Notes: generated by a model not told the origin, from the sequence alone. DNA of 61,069 nt from an uncultured Mucispirillum sp. (GCA_944323205.1 CALURO010000012.1:1-61069), one strand, 5' to 3'. Numbered from the stretch's first letter, positions 1 to 9,620 are shown. Numbers and translations: made by a program.

Positions 1-146
1 CCTACTGATTTTACTATCTTAATACCGTCTTTTTCTTCTACTGCAAGACCGGCTGAATCATATCCCCTGTATTCTAAGGCTTTTAAACCAGATATTAATA
101 CTACTGAACTTTCTTTCTTACCTGTGTAGCCAACTATTCCGCACAT
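1..146 (-). CDS. glmS: Glutamine--fructose-6-phosphate aminotransferase, N-terminal fragment cut by the window edge
   Basis: The minus strand reads from an ATG at 144-146 into the window edge and gives 48 codons starting MCGIVGYTG. This is the N-terminal nucleophile motif of the GlmS glutaminase domain: Cys2 becomes the catalytic N-terminal nucleophile once Met is removed. The later segment [11 protein letters not shown] is also a GlmS signature. The enzyme makes glucosamine-6-phosphate from fructose-6-phosphate and glutamine, the entry step to UDP-GlcNAc, peptidoglycan and LPS. It starts 25 nt after galE stops, so it probably belongs to the same nucleotide-sugar transcript. The isomerase (SIS) domains lie outside the window. 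Confidence 0.9.
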   Translation of the reverse strand, partial: MCGIVGYTGKKESSVVLISGLKALEYRGYDSAGLAVEEKDGIKIVKSV

Positions 147-171
147 AATCTCACCTTATTTGGATTATTTA

Positions 172-1134
172 TTAATTATTTTTATGAAACAAATAAGCTG
201 ACTGCACAATATCATATAAATCATTATATGCAATATCCCAGCCAAGTATCTCTTTTGCTTTTTTGTTTGATGCAATAAGTATTGCTGGATCACCTTCCCT
301 TCTTCCGCGGATTTCCTTATTTATTTCTTTGCCAGCAACTTTTTCACATACTTCTATTACTTCTTTAATAGAAAAGCCTTTTCCTGTGCCTAAGTTTATT
401 TTTTCGCTTCTGCCCCCTGCTCTTAAATAATTTAATGCAAGATAGTGAGCATGAGCTAAATCATAAACATGTATATAGTCTCTTACACATGTGCCGTCTT
501 TTGTATTATAGTCTGTGCCGTTAATATATATTTTTTCTCTTTTTCCAAGCGGCACCTGCAGTATAAGCGGTATAAGATGAGTTTCTGGGTTATGTTTTTC
601 ACCACTGCCGCCCCAGGCACCACATGCATTAAAATATCTTAACGCTACATGACGGACATTATATGACGCATCAAAAGAAGAAAGAATATTTTCTGTAAAA
701 AATTTACTAAGTCCATAAGGATTTACTGGTTTTAATGGGTGCATTTCATCAATTGGAGTATATTCTGGCTCACCATACACAGCTGCAGTAGAAGAAAAAA
801 CTATTTTTGATACACCATTATCTTTTAATGTGTTAAATAAAATAAGTGCTTTAGATGTATTATTTTCAAAATATTTATATGGATTTTGGCAGGATTCTGC
901 TACCTCTATAAAAGCAGCAAAATGAAGACATGCATCAATATTATGTTTTTTTACTATTTCATTAACTAATGCAGTATCAGCCACATCACCTTTATAAAAA
1001 ACAGCACCATTTGGTACATCTTCTATATTAGATGAAACAAGGCTGTCTAAAACAACTACCTGTTCCCCTTTTTCTATTAAATATCTTGCAGTTGTGCCGC
1101 CAATATATCCTGCGCCGCCTGTTACTAATACCAT
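172..1134 (-). CDS. galE: UDP-glucose 4-epimerase
   Basis: This 320-aa protein is an extended short-chain dehydrogenase that interconverts UDP-glucose and UDP-galactose with tightly bound NAD in the cytoplasm. Visible features are the N-terminal nucleotide-binding motif GGAGYIGG (residues 6-13), a Ser/Thr stretch FSSTAAVYG near 114-122 and the YGLSK catalytic Tyr140/Lys144 pair. A C-terminal GTGKGFSIKEV segment is typical of GalE. Length is normal for the family. It begins 2 nt after rfbD ends, so the two are co-transcribed. The product would supply galactose-type sugars for surface glycans. A related UDP-hexose epimerase specificity cannot be excluded from sequence alone. Confidence 0.9.
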   Translation of the reverse strand: MVLVTGGAGYIGGTTARYLIEKGEQVVVLDSLVSSNIEDVPNGAVFYKGDVADTALVNEIVKKHNIDACLHFAAFIEVAESCQNPYKYFENNTSKALILFNTLKDNGVSKIVFSSTAAVYGEPEYTPIDEMHPLKPVNPYGLSKFFTENILSSFDASYNVRHVALRYFNACGAWGGSGEKHNPETHLIPLILQVPLGKREKIYINGTDYNTKDGTCVRDYIHVYDLAHAHYLALNYLRAGGRSEKINLGTGKGFSIKEVIEVCEKVAGKEINKEIRGRREGDPAILIASNKKAKEILGWDIAYNDLYDIVQSAYLFHKNN

Positions 1135-1136
1135 AA

Positions 1137-1985
1137 TTATCTGCCTAATTTTTCATTTATATATCTTTTAACAGCATCCTGCCAGTCTGGAAGTCTTTTA
1201 AAACCTGCCTTATCAAGACTCGCTTTACTTAGTCTTGAATTTTTTGGTCTTGAAGCTTTTTTAGGATATTCTTCACTTTTTATATGATGAACTAATACTT
1301 TCTGCCCTGTTACAGAGAATATATATTCTGCCAAATCAGCCCATGAGCAGTAACCTTCGTTAGTTGCATGGTATGTGCCGTATTTCTCTGTTGCAATCAT
1401 ATCACATATTAATGGTGCTGTATCATAAGTATAAGTTGGGCTTCCTATCTGGTCTGCAACTACATTTAACTCACTTCTGCTTTCACCAAGCTTCATCATA
1501 GTATTAATAAAGTTATTCCCGTTAATACCAAACACCCAGGATATACGGATAATGAAATATTTACTTAATATTTTCCTGACTGCTTCTTCCCCTTGATATT
1601 TTGTAATGCCGTATGTGTTATCTGGAGCTGCCTTATCATCTACTTCATAGGCATCATCGCCTACTCCTTCAAACACATAATCGGTTGAAATATATACCAT
1701 TTTTGCATCTATTTCTTTGCAGGCGCGGGCTATATATTCTGTGCCTTTTACATTTACATTATAACATATTTCTTTTTCATCTTCTGCCCTGTCAACAGCA
1801 GTATAAGCAGCACAGTGAACAACCACATCAGGTGCATAATTTTTTATATAAGATAATACTGCCTGTTCATCTGTAATATCGCAGTCATCTCTGTCTATGC
1901 CTTTATTTTCTATATTTCTTTTATCAAGTTCTTTACAAACATCAAATCCTAGCTGACCTTTTACACCTGTAACTAATACTTTCAT
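1137..1985 (-). CDS. rfbD: dTDP-4-dehydrorhamnose reductase
   Basis: This 282-aa protein catalyses the last step of dTDP-L-rhamnose synthesis: NAD(P)H reduction of dTDP-4-dehydro-L-rhamnose. It has the short-chain dehydrogenase nucleotide motif GVKGQLG (residues 7-13), the family segment YISTDYVFEG near 98-107 and a YGITK active-site Tyr125/Lys129. Its length matches RmlD. It lies in an rfbA-C-B-D-galE series on one strand. The 60-nt gap to rfbB is the largest in the operon, but no promoter or terminator was recognised there. Confidence 0.92.
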   Translation of the reverse strand: MKVLVTGVKGQLGFDVCKELDKRNIENKGIDRDDCDITDEQAVLSYIKNYAPDVVVHCAAYTAVDRAEDEKEICYNVNVKGTEYIARACKEIDAKMVYISTDYVFEGVGDDAYEVDDKAAPDNTYGITKYQGEEAVRKILSKYFIIRISWVFGINGNNFINTMMKLGESRSELNVVADQIGSPTYTYDTAPLICDMIATEKYGTYHATNEGYCSWADLAEYIFSVTGQKVLVHHIKSEEYPKKASRPKNSRLSKASLDKAGFKRLPDWQDAVKRYINEKLGR

Positions 1986-2045
1986 TTTATATGCCTCTTT
2001 TTATAACTAACTCATAATATTTATGAATAATAATTATACTGCAGA

Positions 2046-3065
2046 CTATTTTTGGCTGTAATGTTTTTCGTAATAGTCTTTATATTCCCCATTTATTATG
2101 TGCTGCCACCATTCTTTATTATCAAGGTACCATTTAATAGTTTTTTTAATGCCATCTTCAAATTTTGTTTCAGGCAGCCAGCCTAATTCATTGTGTATTT
2201 TAGTTGGATCTATTGCATAACGCATATCATGACCTGGTCTGTCTGTAACATATCTAATTAAATCTTCACTTTTACCAAGTTCTTTTAATATGATTTTTAC
2301 TACTTCTAAATTAGTTTTTTCGTTATGACCGCCAATATTATAAACTTCACCAACTCTGCCTTTATGTATAATTAAATCAATAGCTGAGCAGTGGTCTTCC
2401 ACATAAAGCCAGTCGCGCACATTTTCACCTTTGCCGTATACTGGCAGTTCTTTATCTGCTAATGCATTTATTATCATAAGCGGTATAAGTTTTTCTGGAA
2501 AATGGTATGGTCCGTAGTTATTAGAACATCTTGATATAGTAACAGGCAGTTTAAATGTTCTGTGATATGCCTGCACTAATAAATCAGCAGATGCTTTTGA
2601 TGCAGAATATGGGCTTGAAGTATGCAGTGGAGTAGTTTCTGTAAAAAATAAATCAGGTCTGTCAAGTGGTAAATCGCCATATACTTCATCTGTTGATACC
2701 TGATGATATCTTGTAATACCGTATTTTCTGCAGGCATCCATTAATACACCTGTGCCTATAACATTTGTCTGTAAAAATATACCTGGGTTATCAATAGAGC
2801 GGTCTACATGACTTTCTGCTGCAAAGTTTACAATAATATCTGGCTTTTCTTTTTCAAATATTTCATAAACTGCATCTCTATCTGCAATATCTGCCTTATA
2901 AAATTTAAAATTAGGGTTATTTTTTACTGGCTCTAATGTTTCCATATTGCCTGCATAAGTTAATGCATCAAGGCAGATTATTTTATAATCATTATATTTA
3001 TTAAGCATATAGTGGACAAAATTGCCGCCAATAAAACCAGCACCACCAGTTACTATTATTTTCAT
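2046..3065 (-). CDS. rfbB: dTDP-glucose 4,6-dehydratase
   Basis: This is the second step of dTDP-L-rhamnose synthesis, an NAD-dependent SDR-type dehydratase. The Rossmann motif GGAGFIGG is at residues 7-14. The active-site segment STDEVYGD carries the Asp-Glu pair specific to 4,6-dehydratases, and YSASK supplies Tyr/Lys. I start at the ATG at 3065 rather than the in-frame ATG at 3077. A GAGGAAGAG ribosome-binding sequence lies between the two and overlaps the upstream ATG, so only the downstream one is properly spaced. This gives 339 aa. Its neighbours are rfbC upstream and rfbD downstream. Confidence 0.93.
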   Translation of the reverse strand: MKIIVTGGAGFIGGNFVHYMLNKYNDYKIICLDALTYAGNMETLEPVKNNPNFKFYKADIADRDAVYEIFEKEKPDIIVNFAAESHVDRSIDNPGIFLQTNVIGTGVLMDACRKYGITRYHQVSTDEVYGDLPLDRPDLFFTETTPLHTSSPYSASKASADLLVQAYHRTFKLPVTISRCSNNYGPYHFPEKLIPLMIINALADKELPVYGKGENVRDWLYVEDHCSAIDLIIHKGRVGEVYNIGGHNEKTNLEVVKIILKELGKSEDLIRYVTDRPGHDMRYAIDPTKIHNELGWLPETKFEDGIKKTIKWYLDNKEWWQHIINGEYKDYYEKHYSQK

Positions 3066-3085
3066 ACTCTTCCTCATTATATTAA

Positions 3086-3637
3086 TTAATATTTAAAATC
3101 TACATCACTGTCACAGAGCCTTGGTGCTCGGCTGTCTTTTTCTGAAATTATTGGATTATCTACACTCCAGTTTATATTAAGTTCTTCATCGCACCATAAT
3201 ATACTTCTGTCGCTTGCTGCATCGTAATAATTATCAGCTTTATATAAAAATTCTACATCATCAGTTAATGTAACAAACCCATGCCCAAAGCCTCTTGGTA
3301 TTAAAAGCTGTCGTTTATTATCTGCAGATAATTCTACAGCTACCCATTTTTTATATGTAGGTGAGCCTTTTCTTAAATCAACTGCCACATCAAGCACTGC
3401 TCCTTTGCAGCAGCGCACAAGTTTAGCCTGTGCTGAATCACCTTTTTGGAAATGTATGCCTCTCAATGTGCCTTTTGCAGCAGAAAAGGAATGGTTATCC
3501 TGCACAAAATTATAATTTAAGCCATGTTGCTGAAATACTTTTGCAGAGTAACTTTCCATAAACCAGCCTCTGTTATCGCCAAATACTTTTGGCTCTACTA
3601 TATATACACCTTCTAACTCTGTTTTAATTATATTCAT
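3086..3637 (-). CDS. rfbC: dTDP-4-dehydrorhamnose 3,5-epimerase
   Basis: This 183-aa cupin-fold RmlC epimerises C3 and C5 of dTDP-4-dehydro-6-deoxyglucose. The N-terminal segment DNRGWFMES matches the family substrate-binding DxRG region. GTLRGIHFQ carries the catalytic His62. The conserved RGFGHGFVTL segment with the following DVEFLYK region lies in the C-terminal half. Length is the family norm. It starts 9 nt after rfbA stops and is followed 20 nt later by rfbB, so it sits in the middle of the rhamnose operon. Confidence 0.93.
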   Translation of the reverse strand: MNIIKTELEGVYIVEPKVFGDNRGWFMESYSAKVFQQHGLNYNFVQDNHSFSAAKGTLRGIHFQKGDSAQAKLVRCCKGAVLDVAVDLRKGSPTYKKWVAVELSADNKRQLLIPRGFGHGFVTLTDDVEFLYKADNYYDAASDRSILWCDEELNINWSVDNPIISEKDSRAPRLCDSDVDFKY

Positions 3638-3646
3638 ATTTTCACC

Positions 3647-4525
3647 TTACCCTAAATATGCACCATCTGCCACTAATTTTAAAAATTCACCGTATGGACT
3701 TTTACCATACTTTTTAGCTGATTTTAGTAAGTCATCTTTGCTAATCCAGCCTTGACGGTATGCTATTTCTTCAACAGCTGCCACCTGTATTCCCTGCCGT
3801 TTTTCTATAACTCTTATAAATTCACCAGCATAAGCAAGCGCTTCTATTGTGCCTGTATCAAGCCATGCATATCCTCTGCCGAGAGTAACTACATTTAATG
3901 AACCCTCTTTTAAATACATATTATTTAAATCAGTAATCTCAAGCTCGCCTCTATCTGATGGTTTAACCTGTTTAGCAAACTCACACACTCTGTTATCGTA
4001 AAAATAAAGCCCTGTAACACAGTAGTTGGATTTAGGATTTTTTGGTTTTTCTTCAATAGATATTGCTTTGCCATTTGCATCAAACTCTACAATACCAAAC
4101 CTTTCTGGGTCATCAACATAATAGCCGAATATTGTAGCCCCATTAGCCTGACCTGCAGCTCTTTGCAAGTGCCTTGATAAGCCGTTGCCGTAAAATATAT
4201 TATCACCTAATATCATAGCACAGGCATCACCATCTATAAACTTTTCGCCTATTATAAATGCCTGAGCAAGACCATCTGGGCTTGGCTGCACTTCATATGA
4301 TAATTGGATACCATAAGATGAGCCATCACCTAAAAGTTCTCTGAATTTTGGCAGGTCATTAGGCGTAGAAATAATAAGTATATCTTTAATACCTGCAAGC
4401 ATCAGTGTAGATAATGGATAAAAAATCATTGGCTTATCATATACTGGCAGCAGCTGTTTAGATAAAGTTAATGTAAGTGGATAAAGTCTTGTCCCTGAGC
4501 CACCAGCTAATATAATCCCTTTCAT
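3647..4525 (-). CDS. rfbA: Glucose-1-phosphate thymidylyltransferase
   Basis: This 292-aa nucleotidyltransferase joins dTTP and glucose-1-phosphate to make dTDP-glucose, the committed first step to dTDP-rhamnose. The N-terminal signature [11 protein letters not shown] (residues 8-18) with following [13 protein letters not shown] is diagnostic for Rml[11 protein letters not shown] and TGLYFYD form the central sugar-binding part. As the first gene of the operon it follows a promoter (4555-4584). A GGGGGA ribosome-binding sequence lies just before the ATG. dTDP-rhamnose could be used by the RgpF-like protein at 58082, which is an inference. Confidence 0.94.
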   Translation of the reverse strand: MKGIILAGGSGTRLYPLTLTLSKQLLPVYDKPMIFYPLSTLMLAGIKDILIISTPNDLPKFRELLGDGSSYGIQLSYEVQPSPDGLAQAFIIGEKFIDGDACAMILGDNIFYGNGLSRHLQRAAGQANGATIFGYYVDDPERFGIVEFDANGKAISIEEKPKNPKSNYCVTGLYFYDNRVCEFAKQVKPSDRGELEITDLNNMYLKEGSLNVVTLGRGYAWLDTGTIEALAYAGEFIRVIEKRQGIQVAAVEEIAYRQGWISKDDLLKSAKKYGKSPYGEFLKLVADGAYLG

Positions 4526-4554
4526 GCATTCCCCCAGCTAACTGTAATCTTTGC

Positions 4555-4584
4555 ATTATACTAAATATTCTATATTAATGTCAA
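4555..4584 (-). promoter_or_regulatory. Sigma70-like promoter of the rfb operon
   Basis: Reading the minus strand, a consensus -35 TTGACA (4579-4584) and -10 TATAAT (4555-4560) are separated by 18 nt. They lie about 30 nt before the rfbA start codon, giving a short leader that ends in a GGGGGA Shine-Dalgarno. Both hexamers match consensus exactly, which is rare by chance even in AT-rich DNA. The rest of the 4526-4837 gap is low-complexity AT-rich sequence, apart from the hairpin at 4781-4821. Confidence 0.75.
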
Positions 4585-4780
4585 GGAAATAAAAGAATAC
4601 AAAACTGTTGAAATAAAGCCAGAATTAAAGAATATAATAAAAAGATATTTTTATTTGTTTTTGAAATTAGTTTTTATTATTTTTTCAGAAAAAAGAGTTT
4701 TGTATCAACAAAATTTTTATTTTTAAAAATATATTTTTAAAACAGATAAATATAATAATATAAAATAATATGTAGAAAAT

Positions 4781-4821
4781 ATGGACAGACTATAACATAC
4801 CACATATTACTGCCTGCCCAT
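4781..4821 (-). terminator. Probable terminator of the cobalamin operon
   Basis: Just after the cobT stop codon the minus strand can form a 10-bp stem between ATGGGCAGGC (4812-4821) and GTCTGTCCAT (4781-4790). It includes two G-U pairs and a 21-nt AU-rich loop. The stem only pairs fully as minus-strand RNA. The following sequence is AU-rich (ATTTTCTACATATTATTTT) but is not a clean U tract, so termination may be leaky. Its position closes the 25-gene run. Confidence 0.5.
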
Positions 4822-4837
4822 TTATTTTATAACTTTA

Positions 4838-5917
4838 TCAGCTCATTTTTATATCTTTTCTGTATTCTGCTTCTAAATTAATATCTTGAAAAGTCTGCAT
4901 ATTATTCATAACATCACATGCATTTTGTATTATCTGCATAGCAACAGGGCAGCCGCTGCCTTCTCCAAGCCGCATATGAAGATTCAGCATAGGCTCTAAA
5001 TCTAATGCCTGCACTGCCTTTAAATATGCAGGCTCTTCTGATAAATGAGATGTAAACATAAAATCTGCCGTTTTATTATTTATATTATAAGCGGCAAGTG
5101 CTGCAGCTGCAGAAATAAGTCCGTCTATTACAACAGGTATTCTATAATATGCTGCACCTAAATATAAGCCTGTCATTGCTGCAATATCGAGCCCACCTAC
5201 GCATGAAAGCACTTCAAAAGGTTCTTTATGGAATAAATCATAGTCCATTAAAGCATGTCTTATTACATTTCGCTTTGTTTCAAGCTGTTCATCTTTAAGC
5301 CCTGCTCCCCTGCCTATCAGCTGTTTATCGCTGCTTTTTATAAATGACATAATACAGGCTGCAGCAGTTGTAGTATTTGCCATGCCAATTTCCCCGTTAC
5401 CTATTATATTATAGCCATTATCATAAGCATACTTTGCATATTCTATCCCTGTTTTTACCGCCTTTATTACAATGTCATATGGAATTGCCTTTTCTTTCAT
5501 AAAGTTGTTTGTGCCACCAGCCATTAAGTTTCTATTATCTATATTTTTATGGTTAACACCACCTTTAATACCCATATCTACAAGTTTTAAATCAGTATTA
5601 CAGCTTTGAGTAATAGTATTTATACCTGTTCCTATATTATCAGCATAGCTTAGTATTAATGTTTTAGTAAAATACTGTGGCGAGGCTGCAACACCTTCTT
5701 CATAAATGCCGTTATCTGCTCCAAAAAGAAAAAGTATTCTTTTATCTGCCATATTGTTTATTTTACCAGTAATGCCTGCAAGTTTTATACTTATCTTTTC
5801 CAAAGTACCTAAGCTGCCCTTTGGCTTTAAAAGATTATCCTGTCTTGTCTGAGCTTTTTCTACTGCCTTACTGTCTGCACCTTTTATATTATTTATTATA
5901 TTTTCTAACTCTTTCAT
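4838..5917 (-). CDS. cobT: Nicotinate-nucleotide--dimethylbenzimidazole phosphoribosyltransferase
   Basis: This 359-aa enzyme transfers phosphoribose from nicotinate mononucleotide to the lower-ligand base and yields alpha-ribazole phosphate. The N-terminal segment LKPKGSLGTLE matches the family motif. FLFGADNGIYEEGV corresponds to the usual HGV region with the conserved AD. The C-terminal LGEGSGCP carries the catalytic Glu. Length is typical (about 350). It is the last gene of the cobalamin operon, 3 nt after cbiC. No dimethylbenzimidazole synthesis genes (bluB or bza) lie in the window, so the native lower ligand is not evident. Confidence 0.93.
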   Translation of the reverse strand: MKELENIINNIKGADSKAVEKAQTRQDNLLKPKGSLGTLEKISIKLAGITGKINNMADKRILFLFGADNGIYEEGVAASPQYFTKTLILSYADNIGTGINTITQSCNTDLKLVDMGIKGGVNHKNIDNRNLMAGGTNNFMKEKAIPYDIVIKAVKTGIEYAKYAYDNGYNIIGNGEIGMANTTTAAACIMSFIKSSDKQLIGRGAGLKDEQLETKRNVIRHALMDYDLFHKEPFEVLSCVGGLDIAAMTGLYLGAAYYRIPVVIDGLISAAAALAAYNINNKTADFMFTSHLSEEPAYLKAVQALDLEPMLNLHMRLGEGSGCPVAMQIIQNACDVMNNMQTFQDINLEAEYRKDIKMS

Positions 5918-5920
5918 ATA

Positions 5921-6547
5921 TCACCTTGGAAATGCCTGATAAAGCATAGCATTAATTATTGATGCAGCCACATTTGAGCCACCTTTTCTCCCCATGGCTG
6001 TAATACTTGGAATATTATGTTTTAAAATTAATTCTTTACTTTCAACCACATTTACAAATCCAACAGGACATGCAATAATAAGCACAGGGCTTAACTCGCT
6101 CTTATTGATAAGTTCATCTATTTTAATAAGTGCAGTAGGTGCATTTCCCACTGCAAAAATAAGTGGCTTATTAATTTTTGCTGCTTTTTCTACTGCTACT
6201 TGAGCTCTTGTAACACCTTTTTCTTTTGCAATATGTGCCACATCATCATCACCTATATAGCATACTGCACTATTTCCGCCTTTTTTAAGTGACGGTTTAT
6301 TAATGCCTGCAAGAGCCATATTAGTATCTGTTACAATAACACAGCCATTTTTTAAGGCTTCTATGCCTTTTTCTACTGGATTGTTTTTAAAAACAAGATT
6401 TTTCTTATAATCAAAATCAGCAGTAGTATGTATTACTCGTTTTAAAACAAGCAGTTCCTGTTCATTTAAATCTGTCTCGCCTAACTCACTTGATATTATT
6501 TCAAAACTTCTTTTTTCTATCTCCATAGGTTTTAAAAATTCCTGCAT
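5921..6547 (-). CDS. cbiC: Cobalt-precorrin-8 methylmutase
   Basis: This 208-aa CbiC/CobH-family protein moves the C11 methyl group to C12 and produces cobyrinic acid. The RVIHTTADFDY segment carries the catalytic His40. The glycine-rich C-terminal AMGRKGGSNVAASIINA stretch is the conserved substrate-binding tail of the family. CPVGFVNVVESK is another CbiC signature. It stands between cobO and cobT with gaps of 8 and 3 nt. Its placement late in the operon, away from the other ring-modifying genes, is unusual in order only. Confidence 0.92.
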   Translation of the reverse strand: MQEFLKPMEIEKRSFEIISSELGETDLNEQELLVLKRVIHTTADFDYKKNLVFKNNPVEKGIEALKNGCVIVTDTNMALAGINKPSLKKGGNSAVCYIGDDDVAHIAKEKGVTRAQVAVEKAAKINKPLIFAVGNAPTALIKIDELINKSELSPVLIIACPVGFVNVVESKELILKHNIPSITAMGRKGGSNVAASIINAMLYQAFPR

Positions 6548-6555
6548 ACTTCACC

Positions 6556-7089
6556 TTACATTTCTATTCCTTTTCTTGCATTTATCCCTTTATCCATAGG
6601 GTGTTTTATTTTTTTCATTTCGGTAATATAATCAGCGATATCCATTAATTCTTCACCTGGATTTCTGCCAGTTAATACTACTTCTAAATTTTTTGGCTTG
6701 TTATTTAAAAAATGCATAACCATTTCTTTATCAATATGGCCGCCTGCATAAGCGCCTACAAGCTCGTCACATACAAGCAGAGTTTTATCCCCATCGCAAT
6801 CTACTAAAGAAGTAACTTCTTTAAATAATTTATTATGTTCTTCTTTTAAAAGTGCCAGTTCTTCTTCATTCATTTCCCAAGTAAAGCCTTTTGGTTTTGT
6901 AATTCTATGCACTTTTATTCCTAACTTTTCAAAACTTATTAATTCACCGCTTGGAGAAGTTTTTAAAAACTGAGAAAAAATAACTTTAAAACCGCTTCCA
7001 AAACTGCGGACTGCAAGCCCAACTGCTGCAGTTGTTTTACCTTTATTTTCCCCACAGTATATGTGTATCAGCCCTTTATCTTTTGCCAT
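6556..7089 (-). CDS. cobO: Cob(I)alamin adenosyltransferase, CobO/BtuR family
   Basis: This 177-aa cytoplasmic corrinoid adenosyltransferase attaches the 5'-deoxyadenosyl group from ATP to cob(I)yrinic acid a,c-diamide or other corrinoids. GENKGKTTA at residues 13-21 is the family's P-loop variant. LLVCDELVGAY is the Walker-B-like segment and VVLTGRNPGEEL is a conserved BtuR motif. The family is normally about 180-200 aa. The start overlaps the end of cbiP by 14 nt, which implies translational coupling. The PduO and EutT types are not supported because their motifs are absent. Confidence 0.92.
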   Translation of the reverse strand: MAKDKGLIHIYCGENKGKTTAAVGLAVRSFGSGFKVIFSQFLKTSPSGELISFEKLGIKVHRITKPKGFTWEMNEEELALLKEEHNKLFKEVTSLVDCDGDKTLLVCDELVGAYAGGHIDKEMVMHFLNNKPKNLEVVLTGRNPGEELMDIADYITEMKKIKHPMDKGINARKGIEM

Positions 7090-8581
7090 ACTGCACTCCT
7101 TTTTCTATTATTTCATATATTTTATTTATATTTAGATTTTTCATAAGCATATCAGCAAGTTTTTCATATTCCTGATTTTTTAGTTTATTTATGTCTTTTT
7201 CTTCTGTGACTTTATCTATCCCTTTTTCCTGCTTTAATTTATCTATTATTCTTTTAACAACATCGCCTGTATCAAATACTCCATGAATATATGTACCTAG
7301 TATATTATTTTCAGCAAGCCCGTCATTTTTACTTCTTCCAAAAGTATCTTTTATTTCAGAAATATTACTGTTCTCTGAATAAGTTTTACCCATATGTATT
7401 TCATAGCCTGCAAAACATGCACCATTTAAAAATGAAAAATAACCTTTTATATTGTTAAATTTTCCCTGCACTACTGTTCTGATTTTTTCTTTTTCAAAAA
7501 CAGTCTCTGCTTTTATTAAACCAAGCCCCTGCACATTTCCGCCAGATTCCATATTATCTGGGTCGCATATTTTGCTTGTAAGCATCTGATAACCACCGCA
7601 TACTCCAATTATTCCTTTACCAGTTTCAGCATGCTGCATTATTTTAGTTATCAGACCAGATGAACGGATATACCGCATATCATCAATAGTATTTTTTGTG
7701 CCTGGAATAATCAGTAAATCTGGCTCACCAAAATCTGCCACGCTGTTAATATACCTGACTTTCACTCCGTCATAATATTCAAACACTGCAAAATCAGTAA
7801 AATTTGATATTCTGGGAAGTTTGATTACTGCTATATCTATTAATCCTTTTTCTGTATTTTTTAATGTTTCTGCTAAACTGTCTTCTTCATCTATATTAAA
7901 TTTTTCATAGGGCAGCACACCTAATACATCTATGCCTGTTAATTTTTCTAACTGCACAAGCCCCGGCTCTAATATGCTTTTATCCCCACGGAATTTATTA
8001 ATAATAAAGCCTTTAAAATAATTTTTATATTCTTTTAAAAGCTCAACTGTACCGTAAAGTGATGCAAACACCCCGCCCCTGTCAATATCACCCACTAAAA
8101 GCACAGGTGCCTTAGCAATACCAGCCATCCCCATATTAACAAAATCTTTATGATTTAAGTTTATTTCTGCAGGGCTTCCTGCCCCTTCTATCACTATTAT
8201 ATCATATTCTTTATCTAAACTTTCATAGCTTTCTTTTACATATTTAATAAACTTATGTTTTTCTGCAAAATATTCTGCAGCTGTCATATTTCCGTAAACT
8301 TCGCCGTTTATTATAATCTGGCTTGTTTTACTGCCTGTTGGTTTTAGTAGTATTGGATTAAACCGTACATCTATATGCTGGTATGCACATTCTGCCTGCA
8401 CCGCCTGAGCTCTGCCTATTTCTAATCCATCTTTTGTAATGTATGAATTAAGAGCCATATTCTGCGATTTAAATGGAGCAGTTTTATACCCAGCCCGAGC
8501 AAATATTCTGCATAAGCCTGCACTAATAAGACTTTTTCCCACATTTGATGAAGTGCCCTGCACCATTATACATTTAGCCAT
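7076..8581 (-). CDS. cbiP: Cobyric acid synthase (glutamine-hydrolysing)
   Basis: This 501-aa enzyme amidates four peripheral carboxylates of adenosylcobyrinic a,c-diamide, using glutamine and ATP. The N-terminal dethiobiotin-synthase-like ATPase domain begins MVQGTSSNVGKSL (nucleotide-binding loop). The C-terminal class I glutaminase domain has the nucleophile in GVCGGYQM near residue 331 and the catalytic His in GTYIHGVFD near 440. Length is standard for CbiP/CobQ. It overlaps cobD by 8 nt and cobO by 14 nt. No key residue is missing. Confidence 0.94.
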   Translation of the reverse strand: MAKCIMVQGTSSNVGKSLISAGLCRIFARAGYKTAPFKSQNMALNSYITKDGLEIGRAQAVQAECAYQHIDVRFNPILLKPTGSKTSQIIINGEVYGNMTAAEYFAEKHKFIKYVKESYESLDKEYDIIVIEGAGSPAEINLNHKDFVNMGMAGIAKAPVLLVGDIDRGGVFASLYGTVELLKEYKNYFKGFIINKFRGDKSILEPGLVQLEKLTGIDVLGVLPYEKFNIDEEDSLAETLKNTEKGLIDIAVIKLPRISNFTDFAVFEYYDGVKVRYINSVADFGEPDLLIIPGTKNTIDDMRYIRSSGLITKIMQHAETGKGIIGVCGGYQMLTSKICDPDNMESGGNVQGLGLIKAETVFEKEKIRTVVQGKFNNIKGYFSFLNGACFAGYEIHMGKTYSENSNISEIKDTFGRSKNDGLAENNILGTYIHGVFDTGDVVKRIIDKLKQEKGIDKVTEEKDINKLKNQEYEKLADMLMKNLNINKIYEIIEKGVQYGKR

Positions 8582-9620
8582 TTACTATTTCCTTTAATGC
8601 TTTTATCAGCTTTTCATTATCATCATGTTTTTTTACAGCCACTCTATAATATCCTTTTGAAAGTCCATTATAATTTGAACAGTCTCTTATTAAAATATTA
8701 TATTTTTCAAGCCTTTCTTTTAAATCAAAAATACCAGCATAAAAAAAGATATAGTTTGCTTTTGATCCGTATATAATAAAATCAAATATTTTTAAGTTAC
8801 TTATAAGATATTCTTTTTCTTTTTTGATATACTCTATTGATGAATTAATAAAAGATTTATCACTTAATGCAGCTATCCCGCACATATTAGCAGGCATAGA
8901 AACACGCCATTCTGGAAGCATATTATCTATAATATCAATAATTTTTTCATTTGATACAGCATATCCAAGCCTAAGCCCTGCAAAAGCATAAGTTTTAGTA
9001 AATGCTTTTATTATAATAAGATTATTATACTTTTTTATTAACGGTACTGCACTTTCCCCATTTTCTGCTAAATCAATAAAACATTCATCAAGCACTAAAT
9101 ATGAGTTTTCTTTTCTGCATTTTTCTACAATTTTTTCTATAAAATCTATATTTATAAGATTTCCTATCGGGTTATCAGGATTTGTTAGAAACACCATATC
9201 TTTAAAAGAAATATTATCTAAAAAATCATTTCCTGTTAAAAAGTTATTTTCTTTTTTTAATAAGTATTCATATACATTACAATTGATAAGTGATTTTTTA
9301 TATTCGCTGAAAGCAGGGGCTGTAATCAGTGCATTTTTTGGCTTGAAGATAACAGGTATATATCTTATCAGCTCACCTGCTCCATTTGATACACATATAT
9401 TTTTAATATCAGTATTTTCTTTTTCTGCTATTTTTTCCCTTAATTCTTTATAATCATGTGGTGGGTATGCAAAGCTGTATTTATATGCTTCTACATAAGC
9501 ATTAGTTACTTCAAGTGGTGCATTAAGCGGGTTTAGACTGCTGGAAAAGTCTACAGGATATCTGCTATATTTTTCATAATAGCTGTATATATCACCGCCA
9601 TGTGTATAGTTTTTACTCAT
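8574..9620 (-). CDS. cobD: Threonine-phosphate decarboxylase (CobD-type aminotransferase fold)
   Basis: This 348-aa PLP enzyme is expected to decarboxylate L-threonine phosphate to (R)-1-amino-2-propanol phosphate, the linker between the corrin ring and nucleotide loop. The opening HGGDIYSYY and DFSSSLNPLNAP segments match CobD rather than HisC. AFTKTYAFAGLRLGY contains the PLP-binding Lys and the phosphate-binding Arg region. VFLTNPDNPIG is the fold-I NPxNPxG motif. Context beside cbiB and cbiP supports CobD over histidinol-phosphate aminotransferase, its closest alternative. It stops 8 nt inside the cbiP start. Confidence 0.88.
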   Translation of the reverse strand: MSKNYTHGGDIYSYYEKYSRYPVDFSSSLNPLNAPLEVTNAYVEAYKYSFAYPPHDYKELREKIAEKENTDIKNICVSNGAGELIRYIPVIFKPKNALITAPAFSEYKKSLINCNVYEYLLKKENNFLTGNDFLDNISFKDMVFLTNPDNPIGNLINIDFIEKIVEKCRKENSYLVLDECFIDLAENGESAVPLIKKYNNLIIIKAFTKTYAFAGLRLGYAVSNEKIIDIIDNMLPEWRVSMPANMCGIAALSDKSFINSSIEYIKKEKEYLISNLKIFDFIIYGSKANYIFFYAGIFDLKERLEKYNILIRDCSNYNGLSKGYYRVAVKKHDDNEKLIKALKEIVNG